Positions 1-8,521 of a stretch of 64,000 bases of DNA are shown in pieces. Below the pieces are notes generated by a model. That model saw only the letters and a program-made list of their open reading frames with translations, was not told the DNA's origin and did not search any database. A program made the translations under genes and the position numbers. Position 1 is the first letter of the stretch. Each line of letters begins with the position of its first letter. Source of the DNA: Thermohalobaculum sp039180675 (GTDB lineage Bacteria > Pseudomonadota > Alphaproteobacteria > Rhodobacterales > Rhodobacteraceae); contig JBCDDC010000021.1 of the NCBI GenBank assembly GCA_039180675.1, forward strand, positions 1 to 64,000, written 5' to 3'.

Positions 1-141
1 CGCGGCGCCAGCCCGGACTTCCGGGCCGAGAAGAAGCTCTTCGGGACCTCGATCATCTACCTCTTTGCCATCTTCGGCGCAGTGATCGTGGATGCTGTCA
101 TTCGCCTTGCAACCGGGCCATACTGGCCGCAGTGGATCTGA
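1..141 (+). CDS. ctaB: Protoheme IX farnesyltransferase (heme O synthase), C-terminal end
   Basis: Only the last 46 codons are in the window; the frame is open from base 1 to a TGA at 139-141. The visible part has a charged loop followed by one hydrophobic segment (IIYLFAIFGAVIVDAVI) and a short tail ending YWPQWI, which fits the last membrane helix of the UbiA-family prenyltransferase that farnesylates heme B to heme O. The assignment leans on context: a small oxidase-associated gene, ctaG and ctaE follow immediately, the usual order in Rhodobacterales cytochrome aa3 oxidase loci. The conserved Asp-rich motifs of the family lie upstream of the window and cannot be checked. Confidence 0.8.
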   Translation, partial: RGASPDFRAEKKLFGTSIIYLFAIFGAVIVDAVIRLATGPYWPQWI

Positions 142-145
142 ACCG

Positions 146-349
146 ATGGCGATGAAACGGGATCATGAGCTGCATGACAGGCGCCGGGGCCGGAACCTCG
201 GCGTGCTCGCTCTCCTGCTCGGGTTCGTGGCGATGCTCTTCTTCGTGACGATCGTGAAGCTCGGCGACACAAGCGGGGTGATCGGCAACCCCTCGGCCGG
301 GCAGGGCGGGGCCTGGATCGATGGGTTCCTGAAATGGGTGCGCGGATGA
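146..349 (+). CDS. Small membrane protein of the cytochrome oxidase locus (CoxF-like)
   Basis: A 67-residue protein with a basic N-terminus rich in Arg/His/Asp (about residues 1-16), one transmembrane helix (about 18-38, LGVLALLLGFVAMLFFVTIV) and a short Gly/Trp-containing tail. The ATG at 146 lies 5 bases after the ctaB stop; an upstream in-frame start at 92 would sit inside ctaB and is less likely. The gene overlaps ctaG by ATGA. Small proteins like this occur between ctaB and ctaG in Rhodobacterales and are labelled CoxF or cytochrome oxidase assembly protein. The exact role is not established; involvement in aa3 oxidase assembly or stability is inferred from position. Confidence 0.75.
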   Translation: MAMKRDHELHDRRRGRNLGVLALLLGFVAMLFFVTIVKLGDTSGVIGNPSAGQGGAWIDGFLKWVRG

Positions 350-906
350 GCGACAGCCGGAAGACAGCGATGTACCTCGCAGGCGTCGCGGCCTTCATGG
401 TCGGGATGGCGTTTGCCGCCGTGCCGCTCTACGACCTCTTCTGCCGGGTGACGGGCTATGGTGGCACGACACAGGCAGCAGACAGCGCGCCGGATACCGT
501 GCTCGACCGCACGGTCGACGTGCGCTTTGATGCCTCGACCGTGGCCGGCATGCCCTGGGAGTTCAAGCCCATGCAGCTTGAGCAGACCCTCCGGATCGGA
601 GAGACGGGGCTTGCCTTCTATGAGGCCTTCAACCCGACCAGCCGGCCGGTGACCGGAACAGCGACGTTCAACGTGACACCCTATTCGGTAGGCGGCTATT
701 TCGCGAAGATCGAGTGCTTCTGCTTTCAGGAACAGACGCTTCAGCCGGGTGAGCGCGTGACGATGCCGGTGAGCTACTACATCGATCCGGAAATCGTTGA
801 GGACGCCGAAGCAGGCCGCACCCACACGATCACGCTCAGCTACACTTTCTTTGAGATCGAGCCGGAGCAGGCTGCGCTCGATGGGGACAATCAGAACGGG
901 GGCTGA
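346..906 (+). CDS. ctaG: Cytochrome c oxidase copper assembly protein CtaG/Cox11
   Basis: 186 residues, normal for the family. CtaG delivers copper to the CuB site of subunit I of the aa3 oxidase. A single N-terminal membrane anchor (about residues 9-28) is followed by the periplasmic domain. The copper ligands of the family are visible as the CFCF motif (Cys124 and Cys126), with a third Cys at 33 close to the helix (VPLYDLFC). The start ATG at 346 overlaps the previous stop as ATGA, which favours it over an in-frame ATG at 334. Subunit III (ctaE) follows after 23 bases, so the group is probably co-transcribed. Confidence 0.95.
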   Translation: MSDSRKTAMYLAGVAAFMVGMAFAAVPLYDLFCRVTGYGGTTQAADSAPDTVLDRTVDVRFDASTVAGMPWEFKPMQLEQTLRIGETGLAFYEAFNPTSRPVTGTATFNVTPYSVGGYFAKIECFCFQEQTLQPGERVTMPVSYYIDPEIVEDAEAGRTHTITLSYTFFEIEPEQAALDGDNQNGG

Positions 907-929
907 CCCCCGAGCCGGGAGACGACGCC

Positions 930-1769
930 ATGGCGGGCCAGAAGAACCACGACTATCACATCATTGACCCGAGCCCATGGCCATTCCTCGGAGCACTCGG
1001 TGCATTTGTGATGCTTACCGGCATGGTGCTCTACATGAAGGGCAGTTCACCTGCCGTCGCGATCCTCGGCTTCCTGATCGTGCTCTACACCATGTATGTC
1101 TGGTGGCGGGACGTGGTCCGGGAAAGCCATGCGGGCGACCACACCAACGTCGTCGCGATCGGGCTTCGGATGGGGGTGATCCTGTTCATCATGTCCGAGG
1201 TGATGTTCTTCTCGGCGTGGTTCTGGACCTTCTTCAAACACGCCATCTTCCCGTTGGCCGATGTCGCCGAAAACTTCGCCGCCGGGGGGGCGGGCATGCA
1301 GGCCACAGCGAATGGCGCCGATGCGGTGTGGCCGCCTGAGGGGATCATCACCTTCGATCCCTGGGATCTGCCTCTGATCAACACGCTGATCCTGCTGCTT
1401 TCCGGATGCACCGTGACCTGGGCGCACCACGATCTGATCGAAGGCAAGCGTTCTGGCCTGATCTGGGGGCTGATGGCGACGGTTGCGCTGGGTGCAATCT
1501 TCACGATGTTCCAGGCCTATGAGTATTCGCATGCGGAGTTCGCATTCGACGGCAACATCTATGGCGCAAGCTTCTTCATGGCGACCGGGTTCCACGGCTT
1601 CCACGTTCTGGTTGGGACCATCTTCCTTGCCGTTTGTCTGTTCCGCGCGCGAAGCGGCCACTTCACGCCCGGCAAGCATATCGGGTTCGAGGCCGCGGCT
1701 TGGTACTGGCATTTTGTCGATGTCGTCTGGCTTTTCCTCTTCGCCGCCGTCTACATCTGGGGCGGCTAG
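930..1769 (+). CDS. ctaE: Cytochrome c oxidase subunit III
   Basis: 279 residues with seven predicted membrane helices, typical of subunit III of aa3-type oxidases. The protein carries no redox centre; it stabilises subunit I and is linked to proton uptake. Recognisable family segments are the N-terminal HDYHIIDPSPWP, the helix with SEVMFFSAWFWTFF carrying the conserved acidic residue, the GFHGFHVLVG stretch and the C-terminal AAWYWHFVDVVWLFLF. The initiating ATG at 930 is 23 bases after ctaG. Subunits I and II are not in the window. Confidence 0.96.
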   Translation: MAGQKNHDYHIIDPSPWPFLGALGAFVMLTGMVLYMKGSSPAVAILGFLIVLYTMYVWWRDVVRESHAGDHTNVVAIGLRMGVILFIMSEVMFFSAWFWTFFKHAIFPLADVAENFAAGGAGMQATANGADAVWPPEGIITFDPWDLPLINTLILLLSGCTVTWAHHDLIEGKRSGLIWGLMATVALGAIFTMFQAYEYSHAEFAFDGNIYGASFFMATGFHGFHVLVGTIFLAVCLFRARSGHFTPGKHIGFEAAAWYWHFVDVVWLFLFAAVYIWGG

Positions 1770-1910
1770 GCAGGTCGCCTGAAAGTGTGATTGCTTTCCT
1801 GTGGTGATCCGGCGGACGTCCGATGCGGGCCTCTTTCGCTCAGGGCTTCATGCTGGCGGAGCCACGGTCATTGAGGCAGCATATACCGAACCTAAACGGA
1901 CTTGCCGGAT

Positions 1911-2627
1911 ATGAAACGCCGCATCGCCACGCCCATCATCATCGGCATCTTCGCCTGCTCCGTGCTCAGCGGGCTTGGCCTCTGGCAGTTGCAGCGCCTG
2001 AGCTGGAAGGAGGGCCTGCTGAGCCAGATCTCGGCCCGGCTCTCGACCGAACCAGTTGCCTTCCCGGAACAGCCCGCAGAGGAAGATGATCAGTTTCTAC
2101 AGGTCCTGCTAGACGGCCGGATGAAGTCCGACGAGCTCCACGTGCTCACCAGCCGTCGCCCCTATGGCCCGGGCTTCAAGGTTATCTCGGCCTTCGAGCT
2201 TTCGGACGGGCGGCGCATCCTGGTCGACCGTGGTTTTGTGCCCGAGCAGTTGAAAGATCCATCCAGCCGCCGATTCAATCTGCCCGCTGGCATGGAGGTC
2301 TCGGGCACGCTCTTCTGGCCGAACGAGACCGACAGCTTCACCCCGGAACCGGATATGGAGAACAATATCTGGTTCGCCCGCGATCTCGACCTGATGGCGC
2401 AGACACTCGGCACGCGGCCGCTTTTAGTCTCGCTCTCGGCGCCTGCGACCGGTGAATGGCCGATCCCCGCGCCCGTCGCACACAATGTGCCGAACAACCA
2501 TCTCTCCTATGCCGTCACGTGGTTCGCGCTCTCGACTATCTGGGCCGGCATGACCATCATTTGGGTGCGTGCCGAGATCATCCGTGACAAACGCCTCGAG
2601 GCGGAGAAACGGGGGAGAGCGGCGTGA
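1911..2627 (+). CDS. SURF1 family cytochrome oxidase biogenesis protein
   Basis: 238 residues. SURF1 proteins assist insertion of heme a into oxidase subunit I. The family architecture is visible: N-terminal membrane helix (about 8-25) running into the GLWQLQRLSWKE motif, a soluble periplasmic middle with RPYGPGFKVI and RILVDRGFVP, and a C-terminal membrane helix (about 205-225, VTWFALSTIWAGMTIIWV). I prefer the ATG at 1911; a TTG three codons upstream (1902) has no ribosome site at proper distance. The stop overlaps the next start (TGATG), indicating translational coupling. Position beside ctaG and ctaE supports the assignment. Confidence 0.93.
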   Translation: MKRRIATPIIIGIFACSVLSGLGLWQLQRLSWKEGLLSQISARLSTEPVAFPEQPAEEDDQFLQVLLDGRMKSDELHVLTSRRPYGPGFKVISAFELSDGRRILVDRGFVPEQLKDPSSRRFNLPAGMEVSGTLFWPNETDSFTPEPDMENNIWFARDLDLMAQTLGTRPLLVSLSAPATGEWPIPAPVAHNVPNNHLSYAVTWFALSTIWAGMTIIWVRAEIIRDKRLEAEKRGRAA

Positions 2628-3004
2628 TGTGGCGCTGCGCACTGGTTCTTCTGGCGAGCATAGCGGCAGCACAGGAGGTGTCGGTGCCTCCTCTGCTTTG
2701 CGGCGGGGTGGAGCCTTTCTGGACACTCACGCTGGATGAGGGCCGCGGGACCTACGCAACGCCCGAGACTCCGGATGCGGTGCTCTACAATATCCCGTTG
2801 ATCACTCAGGCGGAGGGTCGGCCATGGCCCCGCGCCGTCACGCTGATCGGGCGCGGCGACACGGCAATCGCCCTGATCAACGAACGCCAGTGCATGGACA
2901 CGAAGTCCGACGCGCTCCAGCCCTATGAGGCGACGCTTCTGACCCAGCGGGGGACCGATGCGATCATTCTCACCGGCTGTTGCCGCATCAAGCCCGACAA
3001 TTGA
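2627..3004 (+). CDS. Small exported protein with GxEPFW motif (COG3650-like)
   Basis: 125 residues. The N-terminus (MWRCALVLLASIAAA) looks like a signal peptide, and the mature part starts with CGGVEPFWTLTLDEG, resembling the G-EPFW signature of the COG3650 group of uncharacterised envelope proteins. Cys25, Cys92 and the CC pair near the C-terminus suggest disulfide formation or metal binding in the periplasm. The ATG overlaps the SURF1 stop (TGATG). Function is unknown; the coupling to SURF1 hints at a role near the oxidase or its copper or heme supply, but that is inference only. Confidence 0.65.
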   Translation: MWRCALVLLASIAAAQEVSVPPLLCGGVEPFWTLTLDEGRGTYATPETPDAVLYNIPLITQAEGRPWPRAVTLIGRGDTAIALINERQCMDTKSDALQPYEATLLTQRGTDAIILTGCCRIKPDN

Positions 3005-3063
3005 TTGCCACCTTGCGCCCCGCTCGTGTAAGGGCCGAAAGCACCCGGTCAGGAGCTGCCACC

Positions 3064-4452
3064 ATGCGCTACATCTCGACCCGAGGGCAGGCGCCCGAGA
3101 TCCCCTTTGAAGAGGCGATGCTGAACGGCCTCGCGCGGGATGGCGGCCTTTACCTGCCCGTCGATGTCCCGGTACTGACGGCGGATCAGATCGCGTCGAT
3201 GGCAGGTCAAAGCTATGAGGAGGTCGCCTACACTGTCATGCGGCCTTTCATCGGCGAGACGTTTACGGACGATGAATTTCGCGTACTGATCGACCGGGCC
3301 TATGACGGGTTTGGCCATATCGCCCGCGCACCGCTTGTCCAGATCGGCCCGAACGATTGGATCTTGGAGCTGCATCACGGGCCGACGCTGGCGTTCAAGG
3401 ATTTCGCCATGCAGCTCATCGGCCAGATGTTCGAGCCGGTGTTGGTCCGTCTGGATCGCAAGATCACCATCGTCGTCGCAACCTCGGGGGATACGGGATC
3501 GGCGGCGGTCGAGGCGTTTCAGAACCGCGCCGGAATCTCCTGCATCGCGCTCTACCCGCATGGGCGGATTTCCGAGGTTCAGCGCCGGCAGATGACCACG
3601 CCACCCGCGCCGAACGTCCATGCGCTTGCGGTCGAGGGCACCTTCGACGACTGCCAGGCGCTGGTGAAGGCGATGTTCAACGACTTCGCCTTCCGCGATG
3701 AGGTGAATCTGGCCGCCGTGAATTCGATCAACTGGGCGCGTGTGCTTGCGCAGGTCGTCTATTACTTCACGGCGGCCGTGAGCCTCGGCGCCCCGGCGCG
3801 TCAGGTTGATTTCTGTGTGCCGACAGGGAATTTCGGTGATATCTATGCGGGCCATATTGCTCGGCGGATGGGTCTGCCCGTCGGCAAGCTGATCGTCGCG
3901 ACCAACGAGAACGACATCCTCCACCGCACGCTGGAAACAGGGGCCTATACGCGGGCAGAGGTCCACCCCACCATTGCGCCCTCGATGGACATCCAGATAA
4001 GCTCGAACTTCGAACGTTTGCTTTTCGAGCTTTACGACGGGGATGCCGGGGCCGTGCGCCAGTCGATGGAAGATCTGAAATCGGGCGGTTTCAAGCTGAG
4101 CCAGGGCGCGCTTGAGCGCCTGCGCGAGGGCTTCGCCTCCGGCCGATCGGATCAGGCGCAGACCATGGCGATGATCCGCCGCGTAGCTGCCGAAGGCGGC
4201 ACGGTGCTCGACCCACACACGGCAATCGGCGTTGTGGCGGCGGAGGCGAACCGGGGAGACCGCGCGACCCCAATGATCACACTTGGCACAGCCCATGCAG
4301 CGAAATTCCCGGACGCGGTAGAGGAGGCCTGTGGAGAGCGCCCCGGCCTGCCGCCGCGCATGGCCGACCTCTATGACCGGCCGGAACGGGTCACGATCGT
4401 CCCGAACGACCTTGCCCGGGTCGAGGATGCCGTGCGGGAGCGGCGCGCATGA
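3064..4452 (+). CDS. thrC: Threonine synthase
   Basis: 462 residues, the size of the long class of threonine synthases. The PLP enzyme converts O-phosphohomoserine to threonine. Visible markers: N-terminal MRYISTRG, the PLP lysine Lys112 in HHGPTLAFKDFAMQL, the substrate-binding VATSGDTGSAA loop, VNSINWARVLAQVVYY, and VPTGNFGDIYAG for the phosphate of PLP. The ATG at 3064 has AGGAG 7 bases upstream, and an upstream in-frame codon at 2980 would overlap the previous gene, so 3064 is chosen. The stop overlaps the next gene (ATGA). Co-location with oxidase genes is a common alphaproteobacterial arrangement rather than a pathway link. Confidence 0.97.
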   Translation: MRYISTRGQAPEIPFEEAMLNGLARDGGLYLPVDVPVLTADQIASMAGQSYEEVAYTVMRPFIGETFTDDEFRVLIDRAYDGFGHIARAPLVQIGPNDWILELHHGPTLAFKDFAMQLIGQMFEPVLVRLDRKITIVVATSGDTGSAAVEAFQNRAGISCIALYPHGRISEVQRRQMTTPPAPNVHALAVEGTFDDCQALVKAMFNDFAFRDEVNLAAVNSINWARVLAQVVYYFTAAVSLGAPARQVDFCVPTGNFGDIYAGHIARRMGLPVGKLIVATNENDILHRTLETGAYTRAEVHPTIAPSMDIQISSNFERLLFELYDGDAGAVRQSMEDLKSGGFKLSQGALERLREGFASGRSDQAQTMAMIRRVAAEGGTVLDPHTAIGVVAAEANRGDRATPMITLGTAHAAKFPDAVEEACGERPGLPPRMADLYDRPERVTIVPNDLARVEDAVRERRA

Positions 4453-5708
4453 CGGTCGAGCTCTCCACCCTGCCGAACGGCTTTCGCGTGGTGACCGAGC
4501 AGATGCCGGGCCTTGCGTCCGCAGCACTCGGCATCTGGGTCGAGGCGGGCGCGCGCAACGAGACGGCGCAGCAGAACGGCATCGCCCATTTCCTCGAGCA
4601 TATGGCGTTCAAGGGCACATCGCGGCGCACGGCGCTGCAGATCGCCGAGGAGATCGAGGATGTCGGCGGGTTCCTGAACGCCTACACGAGCCGGGAGCGG
4701 ACGGCCTATTACGCCCGGGTGCTTGGCGCCGATGTGCCCCTGGCGCTCGATGTGCTTGCCGATATCCTGCGCGACCCGGTCTTCGACGAACGCGAGATCG
4801 AGACCGAACGCGGTGTGATCCTGCAGGAGATCGGGCAGTGTCTGGACACACCCGATGACATCATCTGGGACTGGCTGCAGGAGACTGCGTTCCCGGACCA
4901 GCCCATGGGCCGCGCAATCCTTGGCCCGCCCGAGCGGGTGCGCGCCTTCGGCAAGGCCGATTTCCGGAGCTTCATCGACACCCATTACCGGCCGGAGCGG
5001 ATGATCCTCTCCGCCGCCGGTGACATCGATCACGACCGGCTGACCCGGATGGCCGAGGCCGTCTTTGGCGATATGGAGCCGCTTGCCGCCCCCAAACGCG
5101 AGGCCGCACGGTATGTGGGTGGCGAATTGCGCCGTGAGAAGGATCTGGAGCAGGCGCATCTCGCGATCGGCTTCAAGGCGCCGGGTTATCGCGACCCGGA
5201 TTACTATGCCGCCCAAATCCTGGCGGTGGCGCTTGGCGGCGGCATGTCATCCAGGCTGTTTCAGGAGGCGCGGGAGAAGCGCGGCCTCTGCTACACGATC
5301 TTCGCGAATTGCGCTTCTTACGACGACAGCGGTCTGATGAGCATCTATGCCGGAACCGGCGGGGCCGAAGTGGGTCAGCTTGCCGATCTGACGGTCGATG
5401 AGCTCGCTCGCGCCGCTCGTGACCTGGGTGAGCACGAGGTTGCCCGCGCCCGCCAGCAGACCAAGGCCGGGTTGGTTATGGGGCTTGAAGGGCCGTCAAA
5501 TCGGGCTGAGCGGATGGCCGCGATGCTCTCGATCTGGGGCCGGGTGCCGACACTGGACGAGACGATCGAGCGGATCGATGCGGTCGATGTCGCGGCAACC
5601 CGCGCGGCGGCGGTGCGGATCGCCGCACAGGATCCGGTGCTGGCGCTCTATGGGCCTGTTGGGGCTGCGCCGTCCGTCGGCGATCTGGCCCGGCGCATTG
5701 CCGCATGA
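4449..5708 (+). CDS. M16 family zinc peptidase (mitochondrial processing peptidase-like)
   Basis: 419 residues with the two-lobe M16 layout. The inverted zinc motif is intact: HFLEH with His47, Glu50 and His51, and the distal ligand Glu127 in RGVILQEI, 76 residues later as in active family members. The C-terminal lobe holds GGGMSSRLFQEAREKRGLCY, the conserved Arg/Tyr substrate-binding stretch. This single-chain form resembles bacterial YmxG/beta-MPP-type peptidases that follow thrC in alphaproteobacteria. It is probably a functional metallopeptidase; the substrate is unknown and no clear signal peptide is seen. It is coupled by ATGA overlaps to thrC upstream and to the acetyltransferase downstream. 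Confidence 0.92.
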   Translation: MTVELSTLPNGFRVVTEQMPGLASAALGIWVEAGARNETAQQNGIAHFLEHMAFKGTSRRTALQIAEEIEDVGGFLNAYTSRERTAYYARVLGADVPLALDVLADILRDPVFDEREIETERGVILQEIGQCLDTPDDIIWDWLQETAFPDQPMGRAILGPPERVRAFGKADFRSFIDTHYRPERMILSAAGDIDHDRLTRMAEAVFGDMEPLAAPKREAARYVGGELRREKDLEQAHLAIGFKAPGYRDPDYYAAQILAVALGGGMSSRLFQEAREKRGLCYTIFANCASYDDSGLMSIYAGTGGAEVGQLADLTVDELARAARDLGEHEVARARQQTKAGLVMGLEGPSNRAERMAAMLSIWGRVPTLDETIERIDAVDVAATRAAAVRIAAQDPVLALYGPVGAAPSVGDLARRIAA

Positions 5709-6301
5709 GCTTTTTCGCCCGACGCACGAAACCGGATCCGGAGATCGAGACCTCCCGTCTGATCCTGCGCCCGCCCCGGCTTGAGGATCATCCGATCTGG
5801 GCAAAGGTGCGCCGCGAGAGCCGGGCTTTCCTTACACCGTGGGAGCCGGTCTGGTCCCGTGACCATCTCACGCCGCGCTCATTCCGCAACCGCGTCGCCT
5901 GGGCGGAACGGGCGATCCGGACGGAAGAGGCCTGGCCCCTGTTTCTCGTAAGGAGGGATGACGGAAAGATCGTGGGCGGGCTCACGCTCTCCAATATCCG
6001 CCGCCAGCCCGCGCAGGCCGGAACGCTCGGCTATTGGGTCGGAGAGGCGTTCGCCAAACAGGGCTATATGTCAGAGGCGCTGGATGCGTTGAAGGACCAT
6101 GCGTTCGGCCCGCTGGATCTTTCGCGGCTGGAGGCGGCGTGCCTGGCCGAGAACAAGGCGTCCCGGCGGCTGCTGGAGCGCTGCGGGTTCAAGTACGAGG
6201 GGGTCGCGCAGGCCTATCTGCAGATCAACGGGCGCTGGCGCAACCATGTGCTCTATGCAGCGCTTCGCCCCGACCGGCGCGGCCGCGTCGACGACGAGTA
6301 G
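5705..6301 (+). CDS. GNAT N-acetyltransferase, RimJ/RimL type
   Basis: 198 residues. The opening EIETSRLILRPPRLEDHPIWAKVR, the middle YWVGEAFAKQGYMSEAL (acetyl-CoA pyrophosphate loop region) and ENKASRRLLERCGFKYEG near the C-terminus are the signature blocks of the RimJ/RimL branch, which acetylates N-terminal amines of ribosomal or other proteins. The specific substrate cannot be told from sequence. The ATG overlaps the peptidase stop (ATGA), making it the last gene of the thrC-peptidase-acetyltransferase group; hairpins follow the stop. Confidence 0.9.
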   Translation: MSFFARRTKPDPEIETSRLILRPPRLEDHPIWAKVRRESRAFLTPWEPVWSRDHLTPRSFRNRVAWAERAIRTEEAWPLFLVRRDDGKIVGGLTLSNIRRQPAQAGTLGYWVGEAFAKQGYMSEALDALKDHAFGPLDLSRLEAACLAENKASRRLLERCGFKYEGVAQAYLQINGRWRNHVLYAALRPDRRGRVDDE

Positions 6302-6342
6302 CAAAACGGTTTCAGATGCGTCCCTGGCCTCTGGCGAGGCCG

Positions 6343-6380
6343 GCCGGGCGAGGCCCGGCAACCCGTGCTGATCGCACGGG
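6343..6380. terminator. Two adjacent hairpins between convergent genes
   Basis: GCCGGGC (6343-6349) pairs with GCCCGGC (6353-6359) around a GAG loop, and CCCGTGC (6362-6368) pairs with GCACGGG (6374-6380) around TGATC. They lie between the plus-strand acetyltransferase and the minus-strand fpr gene. No U-tract follows either stem, so intrinsic termination is plausible but not certain. Confidence 0.4.
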
Positions 6381-6427
6381 CAGGGACGCCCGGCGCGCAG
6401 CTCAGATGTTGGTGATGGGTGGCGGCG

Positions 6428-7237
6428 TTAGTCGACGAAGGCGCGTTCGACGACGAACTCCGCGGGTTTGGAATTGGCGCCCTCGGTGAAGCCGCGGGCC
6501 TCGAGGATTTCCTTCATATCCATGTTCAGACCCATCGAGCCGCAGATCATCGCACGATCGACCTCGGGGTCGAGCGGCGGCACGCCGAGATCCTCAAAGA
6601 GCTTGCCCGACGTGATTTTCTCGGTGATCCGGCCGGTGCGCTCATAGTCTTCCTGCGTCACGGTCGCATAGCGGCGGAACTTGTCGCGCGCGAACTCGCC
6701 GACCAGTGGGTCGTCCATCAGTTCCCGCTCCAAGTCCTCGCCATACTTCAGCTCGGCCACATGGCGGCAGGTATGGGTCAGGATGACCTCTTCGTAGCGC
6801 TCATACGTGTCGGGGTCGCGCATCAGCGACGCGAAGGGCGCGATCCCGGTCCCCGTCGCGATCATGTAAAGCCGCTTACCGGGCAGGAGCGCATCGAGCA
6901 CCAGGGTGCCGACGGGTTTCGGGCGCATGATGATCTCATCACCCGGCTCGATGAGCTGCAGTTTCGAGGTGAGCGGGCCATCCTGAACCTTGATCGAGTA
7001 GAACTCGAGCTCTTCGTCCCAGGAGGGGCTCGCGATCGAATAGGCGCGGAGGAGCGGCTTGCCGTTGTCCCCCATCAGCCCGATCATCACGAACTCGCCG
7101 GAGCGGAAGCGCAGCGATTGCGGGCGTGTGCAGCGGAACGCGAAGAGCCGGTCGGTGTAATGCTTCACGGAGGTGACCGTCTGCGCGTCAGGCAAAGCTT
7201 TGGCTTTCGGTGCGGTCACGGCTGCAGTCTCGGTCAT
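6428..7237 (-). CDS. fpr: Ferredoxin/flavodoxin-NADP+ reductase
   Basis: 269 residues, bacterial subclass I FNR length. It moves electrons between NADPH and ferredoxin or flavodoxin. The FAD-binding RAYSIAS motif (Arg64-Ser70) follows FRSGEFVMIGL; the NADP-binding YMIATGTGIAPFASLM block and the CGS motif (MICGSMGLNMDMKEILEARGF) are intact, and the protein ends FVVERAFVD, like Rhodobacter capsulatus-type FPR. The first ATG of the frame is used. The gene is transcribed toward the acetyltransferase and diverges from the deacetylase gene. In relatives the enzyme is linked to oxidative stress defence and iron-sulfur metabolism. Confidence 0.95.
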   Translation of the reverse strand: MTETAAVTAPKAKALPDAQTVTSVKHYTDRLFAFRCTRPQSLRFRSGEFVMIGLMGDNGKPLLRAYSIASPSWDEELEFYSIKVQDGPLTSKLQLIEPGDEIIMRPKPVGTLVLDALLPGKRLYMIATGTGIAPFASLMRDPDTYERYEEVILTHTCRHVAELKYGEDLERELMDDPLVGEFARDKFRRYATVTQEDYERTGRITEKITSGKLFEDLGVPPLDPEVDRAMICGSMGLNMDMKEILEARGFTEGANSKPAEFVVERAFVD

Positions 7238-7498
7238 TCGCGTGTCTCTCGTATCGGGCGGAGGCGCTCCGCAATTCTACATGTGAGGCGCGGGCTTTTC
7301 GGCTGGCTCTCAATTCCCGTGGGAAATTCCTTCTGAGCGCGACTTAATCGCTTGGGCTGCGCGGAGCAAGTCCCGATCTTGTCACAGTCTGCGACTGCCA
7401 CCTTAGAGCCCTACGTTTCGTGAATGGATCGAAGAGGGGAATTGATCTGACAGCGAATCCGGCTTTTCGTAATGTGCCGGAAAGACAGGGAGGTTGTC

Positions 7499-8521
7499 AT
7501 GCGTGTGATCTTTGACGCCCGTCAGCTGAACCACGCGCCCGAAGAATACTTTCGCCACGGTGTCGCGATCCCTCACCCGGAGCAGCCGCAGCGCGCCGAG
7601 TTGATCCGCGATCGCCTGGTTGTGGAGGGTCATAAACTGGCAAAGCCCGGGAATCATGGTCTCGATCCGATCAAGGCCGTGCATGACCCCGATTACGTTG
7701 CCTTCTACCAGACGGCTTGGGAGGAATGGGTGAAAGCCATGCCCGATGGCCGGATAGCGGTGCCGAACTTCTTCCCGCCCCGCGCCGCCTGCCGACGGCC
7801 CGAGGGGGTCATCGGCCGCCTTGGGTACTACTCGACCGGCACCTCCTGTCCGATCACACCCGGCACCTGGGAGGCGATCTACTGGTCGGCTCAGACGGCC
7901 ATCGAGGGTGCCGAGCGTCTGATGGATGGCGAGCGGGTCGTCTATTCGCTCTGCCGCCCACCGGGCCATCATGCCTATCGCGATGCGTCGAACGGGTTCT
8001 GCTTCTTCAACAACACCTGCGTGGCGGCGCATCACTTGCGAAAGACCTTCGGGAAGATTGCGGTGATCGATATCGACACGCACGCGGGGCAGGGGACGCA
8101 GGAGATCTTCTACCGGCGCGAGGATATCTTTACGGCCTCCATTCACCGTGATCCGAAGGCCTATGTGCCCTTCTTCGCGGGCTATCCTGACGAGATGGGC
8201 GACGGAGACGGCGAGGGCGCGCATCTCAATGTCTGTCTGGCGGGCGGGGCTGAGGACCCGGCTATCCTCGCAGGGATCGCCCGGATGATCACCGCGGCCA
8301 AGGCATTCAAGGCCGATGCGCTGGTCATAGCGCTTGGAGTCGATATGGCGGCCGATGATCCGCTCTCTGAAGTGGCCTTCTCCGGCGAGGGGTTCGCGAC
8401 CGCCGCGCGTATGCTGATGGCGATGGACCTGCCTACACTGATCGTTCAGGAGGGCGGCTATCTCGGTCCTTCGCTTACGGACAACGTGGCGCGGTTCGTC
8501 AATGCAGCCGACGGGCGCTGA
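7499..8521 (+). CDS. Histone deacetylase-fold amidohydrolase (acetylpolyamine aminohydrolase-like)
   Basis: 340 residues. Arginase/deacetylase fold: the active-site His pair in RPPGHHAYRD (His157-His158), zinc ligands in VIDIDTHAGQGTQEIFY (Asp193 and His195), a late Asp in ALGVDMAADDPLS and the terminal EGGYLG loop. The N-terminal MRVIFDARQLNHAPEEYF and the overall length match the acetylpolyamine amidohydrolase branch, which deacetylates acetylputrescine or related amines. The usual second His of the D-x-H-H segment is replaced by Ala (THAG). The ATG at 7499 has a strong AGGGAGG site; an in-frame start nine codons earlier does not. Its stop directly abuts the convergent transporter gene. Confidence 0.88.
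   Translation: MRVIFDARQLNHAPEEYFRHGVAIPHPEQPQRAELIRDRLVVEGHKLAKPGNHGLDPIKAVHDPDYVAFYQTAWEEWVKAMPDGRIAVPNFFPPRAACRRPEGVIGRLGYYSTGTSCPITPGTWEAIYWSAQTAIEGAERLMDGERVVYSLCRPPGHHAYRDASNGFCFFNNTCVAAHHLRKTFGKIAVIDIDTHAGQGTQEIFYRREDIFTASIHRDPKAYVPFFAGYPDEMGDGDGEGAHLNVCLAGGAEDPAILAGIARMITAAKAFKADALVIALGVDMAADDPLSEVAFSGEGFATAARMLMAMDLPTLIVQEGGYLGPSLTDNVARFVNAADGR

Noticed and set aside
3049..4527. 492-codon frame on the minus strand opposite thrC
   Set aside because: Antisense shadow; thrC carries all catalytic motifs on the plus strand.
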